Of a stretch of DNA of 64,000 nucleotides, positions 17,097-25,994 are shown piece by piece. Within the stretch, counting starts at the first letter, position 1, and the number at the start of each line of letters is the position of its first letter. The notes under the pieces are model-generated. The model was not told the DNA's origin, made no database searches, and saw only the letters and a list, made by a program, of their open reading frames with translations. A program made the translations under genes and the position numbers. Origin of the DNA: Dictyobacter alpinus (GTDB lineage: Bacteria; Chloroflexota; Ktedonobacteria; Ktedonobacterales; Ktedonobacteraceae); the NCBI RefSeq assembly GCF_003967575.1, contig NZ_BIFT01000002.1, positions 2,666,001 to 2,730,000 on the forward strand, written 5' to 3'.

Positions 17097-17858
17097 ATGA
17101 AACTATTACGCGACACCTGGCTGCTATTCTCCTGGATCATGGGGCAGACCCTGCGTAATCCAGTCTGGCCTCTCATCGGACTCTTCCAGCCGTTATGCTA
17201 TCTTTTCCTCTTTGCGCCGCTGTTACAATCCGTTTCAGGTGTGCCTGGCTTTCCAGCGGGAGGAGCCCTGACCGTCTTCACACCTGGAGTTCTGGTTATG
17301 ATGGCCCTCTTTGGGTCCGCCTTTACCGGCTTTGGCCTCGTCGCCGAACTGCGCTCAGGTTTTATTGAACGCCTGCGCGTCACCCCCCTCAGCCGACTTG
17401 CACTATCCCTTGGCTATCTCCTCCGAGATTGTGTGGTACTCCTGCTACAATCGATTCTGCTTATAGCCATAGCGTTGCCACTAGGAGTACACATCAATTT
17501 GGCTGGTCTGGTGCTGACCCTGGGCCTGTTGATCCTGCTTGCGCTCTGCCTTTCCTCATGTTCTTACGCCCTCGCGCTCCTGCTCAAGGACGAGAACGCC
17601 CTTTCATCCATCCTCAATACCTTAAGCTTGCCAATCTTCTTACTTTCAGGCATAACCTTGCCCTTGACGCTGGCCCCACCAATCCTGCGCCTGCTGGCCA
17701 GATTTAATCCCTTTGCCTATGCAGTCAACGCGGCCCGAGCACTCTTCACCGGTAATCTGGCCAGCGGCGACGTTATCCAGGGCTACCTGCTGATCGGCCT
17801 GCTGGCCCTAGTCGCGATCTTCTGGGTGACCCGTACATTCCAACGCGCCACCGTTTAG
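17097..17858 (+). CDS. ABC-2 type permease, DrrB-like
   Basis: 253 residues from the ATG at 17097, which follows AAGGAAGG; the open frame extends upstream but has no ribosome site. Six membrane helices are visible, with the ABC-2 motif region GSAFTGFGLVAELRSGFIERLRVTPLSRLALSLGYLLRD in the middle and FNPFAYAVNAARALFTG near the end, both typical of DrrB-type permeases. It pairs with the ATPase 94 bases upstream. A small hairpin (17860-17874) follows. Confidence 0.92.
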   Translation: MKLLRDTWLLFSWIMGQTLRNPVWPLIGLFQPLCYLFLFAPLLQSVSGVPGFPAGGALTVFTPGVLVMMALFGSAFTGFGLVAELRSGFIERLRVTPLSRLALSLGYLLRDCVVLLLQSILLIAIALPLGVHINLAGLVLTLGLLILLALCLSSCSYALALLLKDENALSSILNTLSLPIFLLSGITLPLTLAPPILRLLARFNPFAYAVNAARALFTGNLASGDVIQGYLLIGLLALVAIFWVTRTFQRATV

Positions 17859-17859
17859 G

Positions 17860-17874
17860 GAGGCAACGTGCCTC
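17860..17874. terminator. Short hairpin after the ABC permease
   Basis: GAGGCA-acg-TGCCTC is a 6-bp stem directly after the stop codon. A second pairing, GGAGGC with GCCTCC (17859-17883), competes with it. It lies in the 47-base gap between convergent genes; strength uncertain. Confidence 0.35.
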
Positions 17875-17905
17875 TAAGCCTCCAGGATAGCTTTCCTGAC
17901 AGCAT

Positions 17906-18478
17906 TTAGTTGGCTACAGGGGTGGCGCGTAGCGTTTTCAGCGCGCCGCCCCAGGCGATAAGCTGATCGAGCATCGTATTGACTGCCTCCCCCTGGAATG
18001 AGCGTGGCTGAAAGAGTGTGTAGTCCTCGAAATCGGATGATAGGGAGATCGCGACCTGACCTTTCACGTCGGCGACCTGGATCTCGCCCATGACTAGCCG
18101 TAGATGTTCTACCGCGCGTGCCCCACCTATATATCCATAGCCAACAAAGCCTGCAGCTTTATTGTTCCATTCACTATAGAGATGATCAATAGCGTTCTTG
18201 AGTACGCCGGATGGACCATGGTTGTACTCGGGCGTCACAAAGATGTAAGCATCGAAGCTAGCGATCTTCTCTGACCATGCTTGCAGGTTTGCTTGATTGT
18301 GTGGCTCCATCTCTGTGGATACTTCTTCACCGAGATGTGGCAGCTTAAAATCTTTGAGATCCACCAGTTCCGCCTCCACCTCACTATGACTTGCCGCAAT
18401 CTCCCGCACCCAGCGAGCTATCACCTCGCCTTTACGTTTCTGGCGCGTACTTCCGATGATGATGGCTAGTTTGATCAT
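17906..18478 (-). CDS. NADPH-dependent FMN reductase family protein
   Basis: 190 residues with AAGGA before the ATG. It has a flavodoxin-like fold with the phosphate-binding loop IIGSTRQKRKGE at the N-terminus and the flavin-contact motif TPEYNHGPSGVLKNAIDHL (about 82-100), the signature of the NADPH_red/ArsH/azoreductase-like group. Family members reduce FMN, quinones, azo dyes or chromate. It is probably a cytosolic dimer. No operon partner: the next gene on this strand ends 78 bases upstream. Confidence 0.9.
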   Translation of the reverse strand: MIKLAIIIGSTRQKRKGEVIARWVREIAASHSEVEAELVDLKDFKLPHLGEEVSTEMEPHNQANLQAWSEKIASFDAYIFVTPEYNHGPSGVLKNAIDHLYSEWNNKAAGFVGYGYIGGARAVEHLRLVMGEIQVADVKGQVAISLSSDFEDYTLFQPRSFQGEAVNTMLDQLIAWGGALKTLRATPVAN

Positions 18479-18556
18479 GATTATTTTTCCTTGTGTGTTT
18501 ATAGCATTAGTTTGTTGTTTTACACTAATAATCTTTCATGCTGTGCGGACATTACA

Positions 18557-19252
18557 TCAATCTTTATAGTCCGTATACGTATACGTAGCGGCAAGACGAT
18601 AATAGGTTCCATGACCGGTAAAGGTAATCGGCTTAATCCGGCGTCGTGAATCCATCGCGGCCTTGTAATCTGCTACTGAAAGCCACTCAGCCACATTAAA
18701 AAAGTGGAACGGCGTCTCGCTGGCAAGCCCGGCTACGGCCTGAGTATCTATTTCATAGAGTCCTGGTCCTAACGCCCCATCGGTACGAGCCATATCCGCC
18801 ACAACGCGCCTGTACTCTTCGCGCATCTTCTCCTCCTCACCTTCAGGAACCTCAAAAGGAACGATAAAAGTAAATTCCTGTCCCGTTTTAATTTCTTGTA
18901 GTCTTTCAGCCTGAACTGCCTGACCGATACCGCCATACAGACGATAATAGGCTGGATAGGAAGGGAAGGATATGTTTTGTTTGACCAGATCTATGTGCCT
19001 GTCTGCTCGATCATATGTGTTTGCGTCCCATTCAATGATAGTGGTAAAGCGGAAGCGCGTCTCTAGCCATTTCATATTGAAGATATGATTTTCCACATAT
19101 GTTGTGACCTCAGGACTCCATGCGTAGAGTCGGGCACGCAAAAAGCCGGGCGTATGGCTGAATGATTCTACTGTGGCAGGCCATTGTTGCTGGAAAATTT
19201 TATCCTGTTCTTCTGGCACGCGAAAAGGAATGATCAGTGTTTGTGCTGGCAT
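18557..19252 (-). CDS. Tandem ABM-like (dimeric alpha/beta-barrel) protein
   Basis: 231 residues from the ATG at 19252; an in-frame TTG at 19276 is less likely. The sequence holds two related halves: LIIPFRVPEEQDKIFQQQW...TPGFLRARLY (from about residue 5) and FIVPFEVPEGEEEKMREEY...GPGLYEID (from about 112). Each has the strand-helix pattern of antibiotic-biosynthesis-monooxygenase-like domains, which normally dimerise; here a duplication provides both halves. Some relatives oxidise polyketides or degrade haem, others are structural. Function here is open. Confidence 0.7.
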   Translation of the reverse strand: MPAQTLIIPFRVPEEQDKIFQQQWPATVESFSHTPGFLRARLYAWSPEVTTYVENHIFNMKWLETRFRFTTIIEWDANTYDRADRHIDLVKQNISFPSYPAYYRLYGGIGQAVQAERLQEIKTGQEFTFIVPFEVPEGEEEKMREEYRRVVADMARTDGALGPGLYEIDTQAVAGLASETPFHFFNVAEWLSVADYKAAMDSRRRIKPITFTGHGTYYRLAATYTYTDYKD

Positions 19253-19568
19253 TGTCGTAAGACCCTTTCTATTCAAGCTTAGTTTCTCTAGTTCGTGATT
19301 ACTGTTTTAGTATAGGGTGTAAAAGGTTTTATACTCACTGTCCAAAAGCAGTGATAGTTCCTGTACAAAGGGTCAGAAATGAGGAGGAGGAATTTTTAGT
19401 GCCCATGCTTGAATAGTGGCGGGGCTATTGTTTGAGTTTGATACGCATTCTGGATGCGCTGTGGCTTCTTATTTGGCCAGGTGTTAGCGACCTGTGTTCT
19501 GGTGATTGAGGTGGATAGATTATAGCCAGAAGGAGGGTGAAGCAGGTCGCATAAACGTATACAAATTT

Positions 19569-19763
19569 TTACATCTTTTGGCGTAGCCATTCAACGGCCA
19601 GTTCAAATTTTTGTATCCCACTAAAACTCCTGCTATCACCGGCATTATTATCTAGTAGAATGACGTCTGAACTATTTTCAGGACTATCACTAATCCATCT
19701 GATTTCATAGCCAAGTTCAGATGCCAGCATATTCATTAATAGTACTGCCAGTCCTTTTCTCAT
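19569..19763 (-). CDS. Small hypothetical protein
   Basis: 64 residues from the ATG at 19763, chosen because AAAGGAG stands 6 bases upstream; the frame itself extends 35 codons further without a start signal. It begins with a hydrophobic helix (GLAVLLMNMLASEL), then an acidic, Asn/Ser-rich middle and an amphipathic end (FELAVEWLRQKM). No family recognised. It stands alone between the ABM-like gene and the phosphorelay genes. Confidence 0.55.
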   Translation of the reverse strand: MRKGLAVLLMNMLASELGYEIRWISDSPENSSDVILLDNNAGDSRSFSGIQKFELAVEWLRQKM

Positions 19764-19977
19764 CTTGTGCTCCTTTGTGTATAGGCATGTATGTATCTGT
19801 TCTACAAAGTATACATCTTCTATAGCTGTATCCGCTTCTTTTTCTCTTTGAGAAGGACAAAAGGACATTGCTGATTAAAAAATAAAGACGCTTGCCGCTT
19901 TGTGTTTGTTCTGGCGTAGCTTGAGAGAATGGTTCAAGAGAAGGGGAGGGTCCTTTCTCTTGAACGGTTGGATGGGG

Positions 19978-21135
19978 TTAGCTCGCATCCTGTTCGTCTG
20001 TGTTCTCAATATGTTCGCGGTCCAGGGGGAGGGTGAAGTAGAAGGTGGAGCCGCAGCCCTCTTCGCTTTCTACCCAGATTTTGCCTTCTTGACGATGGAT
20101 GATTTCAGAGGCAATGTAGAGGCCCAGGCCAAGTCCTGAGATGGCTTGCTGCCTGGCATCGGTGAGGCGATAAAAAGGATCAAAGATTTTCTCTTGTTTG
20201 CCTTTTGGGATACCTGGTCCAAAATCCTGAATGCCCAGAGTTACAGAGTCGTCATTGGCGGTCGTTTTGATGATGATACGATCGCTGGCGGGCGCGTATT
20301 TGATGGCATTCATCAATAAGTTAGTTATTACCTGACCAATACGCCCACGATCGCCCCAGACGGTTTTGTTGGTTTCACCATCGCGTAGGAGCAGATGTTT
20401 CTCTGTAACTGGCTGGATCTCTTCGATCAGTTCCGCGACCAGCTCATCAAAGGCAAAGTAATCCTCGCGAAACTGGAGTTTTCCACCTTCGATGCGGGTG
20501 ACATCCTGGAAATCGCTGATGAGGTCGGTCAGCTTATTAATCTGTGTATTCATGCGTGAGGTGGTGCGCACTACCTGCTCGTCACCACTGAGTAGGAAGC
20601 GCTTGCGCAGAATCTGGGCATGGGCCTTTAAACTGGTTAGAGGCGTGCGCAGTTCATGAGCCACCATGCTGATAAACTCATTGCGCTTCTTCTCCAGTTC
20701 CTGGCTGGCAAGTTGCTCACTGATCAATTTTTCGCGTTCGCGCTCAGCTTTTTTACGCTCAATCGCATAACGAATAATACGACGGAGCAGATCCTCTTGC
20801 AAATTTTCCTTTGATATATAGTCGTCCGCGCCAGCTTGCAGGGCCATGATATCGATTTCAGATTCATTGGCACCCGTCAAGAGCACAATTGGCAGTGCAT
20901 AGCCCATGCTACGTGCCTTCTTGATCAGCTCAATACCATTCTGAGCGCCCAGACGATAGTCGAGTAAACACAGGTCATGCTGGCCGGCCAGCATCCTGGT
21001 GAGTCCAGCGTTCGGATCGCTCTCCCATTGCAGGTCGTATTTAGCATGGCGCATCCTGGTGAGCACTTTTCGGAGGAGGATATAATCCTCCTCGTCGTCC
21101 TCAATGAGTAGAATCGTCGTTCGCTGTAGTTCCAT
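19978..21135 (-). CDS. Receiver-histidine kinase hybrid
   Basis: 385 residues from the ATG at 21135 (GAAGGG upstream). Residues 5-125 are a receiver domain with acidic pocket IEDDEED and phosphoacceptor D59 in LLDYRLG. A charged coiled-coil linker (125-152) leads to the HisKA box MVAHELRTPLT (H160) and a HATPase_c domain with NLLMNAIKYAP, DFGPGIP and GLGLGLYIA. The receiver-first layout suits a kinase controlled by phosphorylation from a partner. The start overlaps the end of the upstream receiver gene by 35 bases, so translation is coupled. No membrane segment. Confidence 0.92.
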   Translation of the reverse strand: MELQRTTILLIEDDEEDYILLRKVLTRMRHAKYDLQWESDPNAGLTRMLAGQHDLCLLDYRLGAQNGIELIKKARSMGYALPIVLLTGANESEIDIMALQAGADDYISKENLQEDLLRRIIRYAIERKKAEREREKLISEQLASQELEKKRNEFISMVAHELRTPLTSLKAHAQILRKRFLLSGDEQVVRTTSRMNTQINKLTDLISDFQDVTRIEGGKLQFREDYFAFDELVAELIEEIQPVTEKHLLLRDGETNKTVWGDRGRIGQVITNLLMNAIKYAPASDRIIIKTTANDDSVTLGIQDFGPGIPKGKQEKIFDPFYRLTDARQQAISGLGLGLYIASEIIHRQEGKIWVESEEGCGSTFYFTLPLDREHIENTDEQDAS

Positions 21136-21601
21136 ACGTGCCCTTCTTTGATTTGTCTGGCAAGGTGACAACCTCAAACCAATATTTTCCCAGCGCTTGC
21201 ATGACTTCGATCAATTTGTCAAAGGTTACTGGTTTCGTAATAAACGAGTTAACACCTAATTTATAGGAGCGATAGATGTCTTCTTCTGCCTTTGATGTCG
21301 TGAAGACCACGATGGGAATATCTCTGAGTTCGGGATGATTTTTGATCTCACGCAGTGCCTCGCGTCCATCTTTTTTGGGCATGTTGAGATCTAGTAGAAT
21401 CAAGCCAGGCAATGGGGCATCCGTGTTATCAGTATTGGTATATTTGCCGCGATGGAGCAGGTAATCTAATAGTTCTTCTCCATTACTAACACTATATAAA
21501 GTATTGAGCAATTTTCCTTTTTGTAATGCTTTCTGGGTCAGAAGAATATCATCTTCGTCATCGTCTGCCATTAAAATAACGATGCTATTGGAATTCATCA
21601 T
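21101..21601 (-). CDS. Stand-alone response regulator receiver
   Basis: 166 residues: a single receiver domain (about 7-135) with acidic ADDDEDD, phosphoacceptor D71 in LLDLNMPKKDG, the conserved TTSKAEEDI and Lys in FITKPV. It resembles the Rcp1-type receivers that work with phytochrome-like kinases. The last 30 residues are a charged tail overlapping the next gene. It sits 20 bases behind the PAS kinase gene and probably carries phosphate between the two kinases. Confidence 0.92.
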   Translation of the reverse strand: MMNSNSIVILMADDDEDDILLTQKALQKGKLLNTLYSVSNGEELLDYLLHRGKYTNTDNTDAPLPGLILLDLNMPKKDGREALREIKNHPELRDIPIVVFTTSKAEEDIYRSYKLGVNSFITKPVTFDKLIEVMQALGKYWFEVVTLPDKSKKGTYGTTANDDSTH

Positions 21602-21621
21602 GGAATGTCTACATCCTTTGT

Positions 21622-24597
21622 TTAATGCGTTACTGGCAAGGTCACAATAAAGGTGGAACCCTCGCCAATGGTGCTGGTAGCAGTAATGGTACCGCCATGC
21701 CGCTCTACAATTTTGCGTACAACTGCCAGGCCAATGCCTGTGCCTTCGTATTCTGTCCTCCCATGTAAACGCTGGAAGACAGTGAAGATCCGATCCAGAT
21801 ATTTCTCGTCAAAGCCGATGCCATTATCCTGGACCGTGAGAATGCAGTTGGGCCCACTGTAGAATTCGTCTAGCTGGCTGTTTTCTTCAATGGTGGCCGA
21901 GACTTTGATGACCGGAGGCACGTTGGGACGATGGAATTTTAGCGCATTGCCCAGCAGGTTTTGTAGGACCTGATAGAGTTGCCGTGAGTCAGCCTCAATG
22001 GTAGGCAATTCGCCCAGTTCGATCGTGCCTTGTGTCTCCTGAATGCGTGTTTCCAGATCCTCTATCACATCACGTGCAACCAGATCCAGGCTGATCGGTG
22101 AGAAGGGGAGCGTCTTGGTGGCGACTCGCGAGAAGGTGAGCAGATCATCGATCAGGACACGCATACGAGCGGCCGCGTTCCTCATGCGATCCAGATACTC
22201 TTTTCCATCACTGATTTCCGCACCGTATTCTTCTTCAAGCAGATTACCAAAGGCTTGAATCTTACGCAGCGGTTCCTGCAGATCATGTGAAGCCACATAG
22301 GCAAATTCCTGGAGCTCCTGATTACTGCGTTCAAGATTCGCATTGAGCATACGCAACTCATCGGTACGCTGGGCGACGCGCTCCTCCAGGTTCGCATTTA
22401 AATCCTGTAGATTATGGTAGATGCGGGCGCGCTCAATCGCCGTCGCGACGCGGCTGGCCAGTTCCTCAACGATATTCAGGTCTCCCATGGTATAGGAGCC
22501 GCGTTCGCGCGAGGCGACAAAGGTGATGGTGCCCTCAATCTGGCCCTGAACGGTGAGCGGCATCACTATTGCGGATTCCGCGTGCAGGGCGCGTAGCAGG
22601 CTCTGTTCGGTGGGATCATAGGTGAGCTCTTGCAGATCCTTGTCGTTTAGATGAGTGTAGAGCGCTGGCGTCTTTTCCTCTCTGATACTGGCAATCACCG
22701 CTGGAATGGTCACGGTGGCAGGATCTTCCAGCTTAAAGTTCAGTTCCTGGGTTTTCAGCAGTGTATCGGGATAAGAGATGCGTAGTGGTTGAATGCCGGC
22801 TTCGGTGCTATGCAGGTCGATGCGACACCAATCGGCGATAGCTGGAATGGCGTTTTTGATTACATGAACCAGTACTTCTTGATAGTCCATTGAGGCAACC
22901 AGCAGTTTACTGGAGGATGCAATAAAGCCAACCTGCTCCAGTGTCTTCGCCAGTTGTAGCTCGGCCTCTTTACGTTCAGTGATGTCGATATTCACACCAA
23001 AGACACGTTCTGCACGTCCATTTTCATCTTTAGCAACTTCACCTTTACCAAGCATCCAGTGTTGTGAGCCATCGGGCCAGACGACCCGGAACTCCACATT
23101 ATATGGGGGGCCACCGTTGATCGAGCCTTGCAGGCTTTCCTCGGCTCGTGCCAGGTCGGCTGGATGGACACGTTGTGCCCAGTTTTCGTAGCGACCCTCA
23201 AAACCGCCTGCGGGCAAGCCATAGAGCGCTTCCAGTTCGGGGGTCCAGATAATCTCGTTTTTCGCGATCATCCACTCGAAGGTGCCGATATGGGCGGCTT
23301 GCTGAGCCAGTTGTAGTCGTTGTTGACTCGACCTCAAGTGATTACGATTGCGAATCTGCTCGGTAACTTCGACGGCATGTACCATGATACCATTGATTTC
23401 TCCATTGGTATCACGGGCTGGTTGATAGACAAAGTTAAAGAATCCCTCTTCTAAATGTCCATTCAGTTTGCGATCAATCATCACAAGTACTTCATTGCCA
23501 TGGAACGCCTTGCCTGTGGCGTACACTTGATCCAGCAACTCATAGATACCCTGATCAGCTACTTCTGGTAGGGCCTCACGGATCGTCTTGCCGATGAGTT
23601 CGCGGTTTCCAACGATTTGCATGTAGCGCGAATTGGCGAACTCAAAGACATGTTCAGGTCCTTTGAGTAGACATACGAGGGCAGGTACCTGCATGAAGAG
23701 ATCGTAGAGTCGCTGGCGTTCAGCCTCGGCTTCCGCATGTGCCTGCTTTTCGGCGGCCAGCAGGTGAACTCGTTCTTCCTCTATCAACTTGCGGTCAGTG
23801 ATGTCGCGGGTCACGCTCAATATCGAAATCATCCGCCCCCTGGCATCGAATTCAGGTGCCAGATTTGCTTGATAGAAACGCCGGCCAGTCGGACCCGTAA
23901 AATCCAGGTCCAGTTCAAGTGGTTTTTGCGTGCGGAACACTTCCGCTATCGCATGCTGCCAGCGCCGATTATGTTGCTCGGGAAACCCATTTTCTGCATG
24001 GGTCTTACCAACAATCTCTTCCTGGGCACGACCAGCGACCTTGCAGCCAGCCGGATTAATATAGAGGAAGCGGCCAGCGCGATCATAGCGTGTAATGATG
24101 TCTGGAGCGTTCTCCACCACCGCCATAAACGCCTGACGCTGATGATAGAGATCCTCTTCCAACTTCTTGCGCTCGTGGATATCTTCTATCACCGAAATAA
24201 AATACTGTGGTGTCCCATCTTCATCGCGGGACAGCGCGGCCGTCAGATGGGCCCAGACCAGATGGCCATCCTTGTGTATATAGCGCTTGTCCATGGAATA
24301 AGTAGAAATTTCACCGGCGACAAGCTGTTTAATATAGGCCAGATTTGCCGCCAGATCTTCAGAAAACGTCATTTCTTGAAAGGTCATGCCTATCAATTCA
24401 TCGCGTTGATAGCCAGTGATGTCGCATAGCCTCTGGTTCACATAGAGCCATCTGCCGTCCAGCGCCACATGCGCCATGCCAACCGCTGCCTGCTCAAAGG
24501 TAACTTCAAAGCGGTGTTCAGTTTGCCTGACTGCGGATCGCAGTTCCGAGATGGTTGAAGTCTCTTCCTGCGGGGCGGGATCAGGTAATTTTGCCAT
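21622..24597 (-). CDS. Multi-PAS/GAF sensor histidine kinase
   Basis: 991 residues from the ATG at 24597 (MAKLPDPA). Domains in order: four PAS units (about 25-145, 150-270, 290-415 and 425-550, each ending in DIxxRK- or VTEQ-like links), a GAF domain (about 570-730), a coiled coil, HisKA with ASHDLQEP (H771) and HATPase_c with NLLGNALKF, DNGIGFD and GTGIGLAVV. It has no transmembrane helices, so it is a cytosolic sensor. The DLQEP form of the H-box is shared with phytochrome-type kinases, which fits the adjacent Rcp1-like receiver. The leader contains four AAGAG repeats in place of a normal ribosome site. Confidence 0.93.
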   Translation of the reverse strand: MAKLPDPAPQEETSTISELRSAVRQTEHRFEVTFEQAAVGMAHVALDGRWLYVNQRLCDITGYQRDELIGMTFQEMTFSEDLAANLAYIKQLVAGEISTYSMDKRYIHKDGHLVWAHLTAALSRDEDGTPQYFISVIEDIHERKKLEEDLYHQRQAFMAVVENAPDIITRYDRAGRFLYINPAGCKVAGRAQEEIVGKTHAENGFPEQHNRRWQHAIAEVFRTQKPLELDLDFTGPTGRRFYQANLAPEFDARGRMISILSVTRDITDRKLIEEERVHLLAAEKQAHAEAEAERQRLYDLFMQVPALVCLLKGPEHVFEFANSRYMQIVGNRELIGKTIREALPEVADQGIYELLDQVYATGKAFHGNEVLVMIDRKLNGHLEEGFFNFVYQPARDTNGEINGIMVHAVEVTEQIRNRNHLRSSQQRLQLAQQAAHIGTFEWMIAKNEIIWTPELEALYGLPAGGFEGRYENWAQRVHPADLARAEESLQGSINGGPPYNVEFRVVWPDGSQHWMLGKGEVAKDENGRAERVFGVNIDITERKEAELQLAKTLEQVGFIASSSKLLVASMDYQEVLVHVIKNAIPAIADWCRIDLHSTEAGIQPLRISYPDTLLKTQELNFKLEDPATVTIPAVIASIREEKTPALYTHLNDKDLQELTYDPTEQSLLRALHAESAIVMPLTVQGQIEGTITFVASRERGSYTMGDLNIVEELASRVATAIERARIYHNLQDLNANLEERVAQRTDELRMLNANLERSNQELQEFAYVASHDLQEPLRKIQAFGNLLEEEYGAEISDGKEYLDRMRNAAARMRVLIDDLLTFSRVATKTLPFSPISLDLVARDVIEDLETRIQETQGTIELGELPTIEADSRQLYQVLQNLLGNALKFHRPNVPPVIKVSATIEENSQLDEFYSGPNCILTVQDNGIGFDEKYLDRIFTVFQRLHGRTEYEGTGIGLAVVRKIVERHGGTITATSTIGEGSTFIVTLPVTH

Positions 24598-24610
24598 ACG
24601 TATTTCTTCT

Positions 24611-24630
24611 CTCTTCTCTTCTCTTCTCTT
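24611..24630 (-). repeat. Pentanucleotide repeat (AAGAG)4 in the kinase leader
   Basis: Four perfect CTCTT units (AAGAG on the coding strand) lie 14-33 bases before the sensor-kinase start and supply its purine-rich ribosome-binding region. A change in copy number would move or weaken this site. Confidence 0.6.
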
Positions 24631-24851
24631 ATCCCTGGACCAGACTGGCCAGGTGGGTTTAGCCTGGATTGTGTATGCCACACCTATCGGCACCAGACAG
24701 TCTACTGTCAGCGTGTTGCCTTGAAACGCTAATATCTGTGGCCCTATTATACCTCACAATCTAAACTATTCGATAGCGAAAAACACTCCCTCTATAAATG
24801 ATCAGCGAAGAACAAACTGCCATGGAAAGAACAAATTTTCGCGTAGTATAA

Positions 24852-24880
24852 ATTATAGTTTATCGACTATACCATGTACA
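24852..24880 (-). promoter_or_regulatory. Candidate promoter of the phosphorelay genes
   Basis: On the minus strand, TGTACA (24875-24880), a 17-base spacer and a perfect TATAAT (24852-24857). It lies about 255 bases before the kinase start, implying a long leader with the AAGAG repeat at its end. Confidence 0.5.
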
Positions 24881-24943
24881 GGCCACTCGCTTTAGGATCT
24901 CTGGATCTCTTCTGGTACTTTTTTACTATATATCCATAGAGAG

Positions 24944-25144
24944 CTATCCATAAAGTTTTTGGATATCGGCCGGATCGGCAAAGAACAGGACATTGCCACA
25001 AATAGGACAAGGGGGCAGATCACGTGGATACTCTTTCATCTTTTTATCCTCAACAAATAACGCAAAAGATCGCATAATACTACTACCTATGATACGTTTC
25101 CCATTGTATAATGGATGCCCATCTTGAAAATTAGCTTTTCGCAT
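24944..25144 (-). CDS. Small hypothetical protein with a CxxC knuckle
   Basis: 66 residues; CCGGAG stands about 6 bases before the ATG. The C-terminal part contains PPCPICGNVLFF, one zinc-knuckle-like CxxC, too few ligands for a full zinc ribbon unless it dimerises. The first half is polar with KRIIGSSIMRSFALFVEDKK. No family recognised. It is divergent from the histidine-phosphatase-like gene, 41 bases apart. Confidence 0.55.
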   Translation of the reverse strand: MRKANFQDGHPLYNGKRIIGSSIMRSFALFVEDKKMKEYPRDLPPCPICGNVLFFADPADIQKLYG

Positions 25145-25185
25145 GTTAGACTCCGGCTAGAAATGTTAGATTATAATTGAGGATT

Positions 25186-25767
25186 ATGGCGCGAATGCTG
25201 ACAATATTTTATTCCCCGCATGCGACCAGTATTGATAATGAAGCGAAACGCGCTTCTGGTTATGTAGATGTGCCCCTCTCAGAAGCTGGTCTGCAACAAG
25301 CTAAGAGCCGTGGAGAGCACTATGCTCAGGTGACATTGGATGCTATCTATAGTTCTGATCTGCAACGTGCCTGGAGGACCGCCGAGATTGCCTTTGCTAG
25401 CCGTGGACTCCCTATGTATCGTGATGCCAGGTTGCGTGAATGCGATTATGGGGATATGACACAATATCCCATTGAGCAAATAGATGAAGAATTTCCACAA
25501 CGTATCGTTGAGCCATTCCCTCATGGGGAGAGTGTCGTCATGGCTGTCCAACGCGTCGGTACCTTTTTGCGCGCTGCCTTACGCGATTATGATGGTAAAA
25601 CCATTGTCGTGATTGGTCATCGTGCAACCCGCTATGGCCTGCTCTATTGGTGTAATAACCCATCATCGCTTGCAGATATCGTCAATGCGCCCTGGGAATG
25701 GCGCGATATTCCCATCTGGCGCCACGAAATCCATGCACACGACCTGGATAGAGATATAACGGTTTAA
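25186..25767 (+). CDS. Histidine-phosphatase-fold protein with altered RHG motif
   Basis: 193 residues from the ATG at 25186; the ATG at 25195 is an alternative with more usual spacing from GAGG. Most of the family signature is there: SSDLQRAWRTAEI, acidic LRECDYGD, and the second His in IGHRATRYG. But the N-terminal RHG is SPHATS (P11, H12): the nucleophile His is kept, while the phosphate-gripping Arg is Pro and the Gly is Ala. That may lower activity or shift the substrate. It stands alone between the small CxxC gene and GrpB. Confidence 0.85.
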   Translation: MARMLTIFYSPHATSIDNEAKRASGYVDVPLSEAGLQQAKSRGEHYAQVTLDAIYSSDLQRAWRTAEIAFASRGLPMYRDARLRECDYGDMTQYPIEQIDEEFPQRIVEPFPHGESVVMAVQRVGTFLRAALRDYDGKTIVVIGHRATRYGLLYWCNNPSSLADIVNAPWEWRDIPIWRHEIHAHDLDRDITV

Positions 25768-25994
25768 TATAGAACGGATGACCATGATCATGTTGGGTCC
25801 GAAATGTTGCTACGTGAGATGTATTGGGCCTTGCGTGTGGTATACGCTCGGACCGTTTCTAGAGGCGGTTGCTTCGTATGCTTGCGATGGAATGGGATCT
25901 CCCACTTGATTCTGGCCCGTTGTGTGCTGTGTTACGATATTTTCTGGCTCATCTATGCTTATTGTAATTCCACAAAGACTTTTAGGGGGATTTG

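Noticed and set aside
19396..19590. 64-codon minus-strand frame
   Set aside because: No ribosome site, and the translation has no recognisable features; it overlaps the end of a better-supported small gene.
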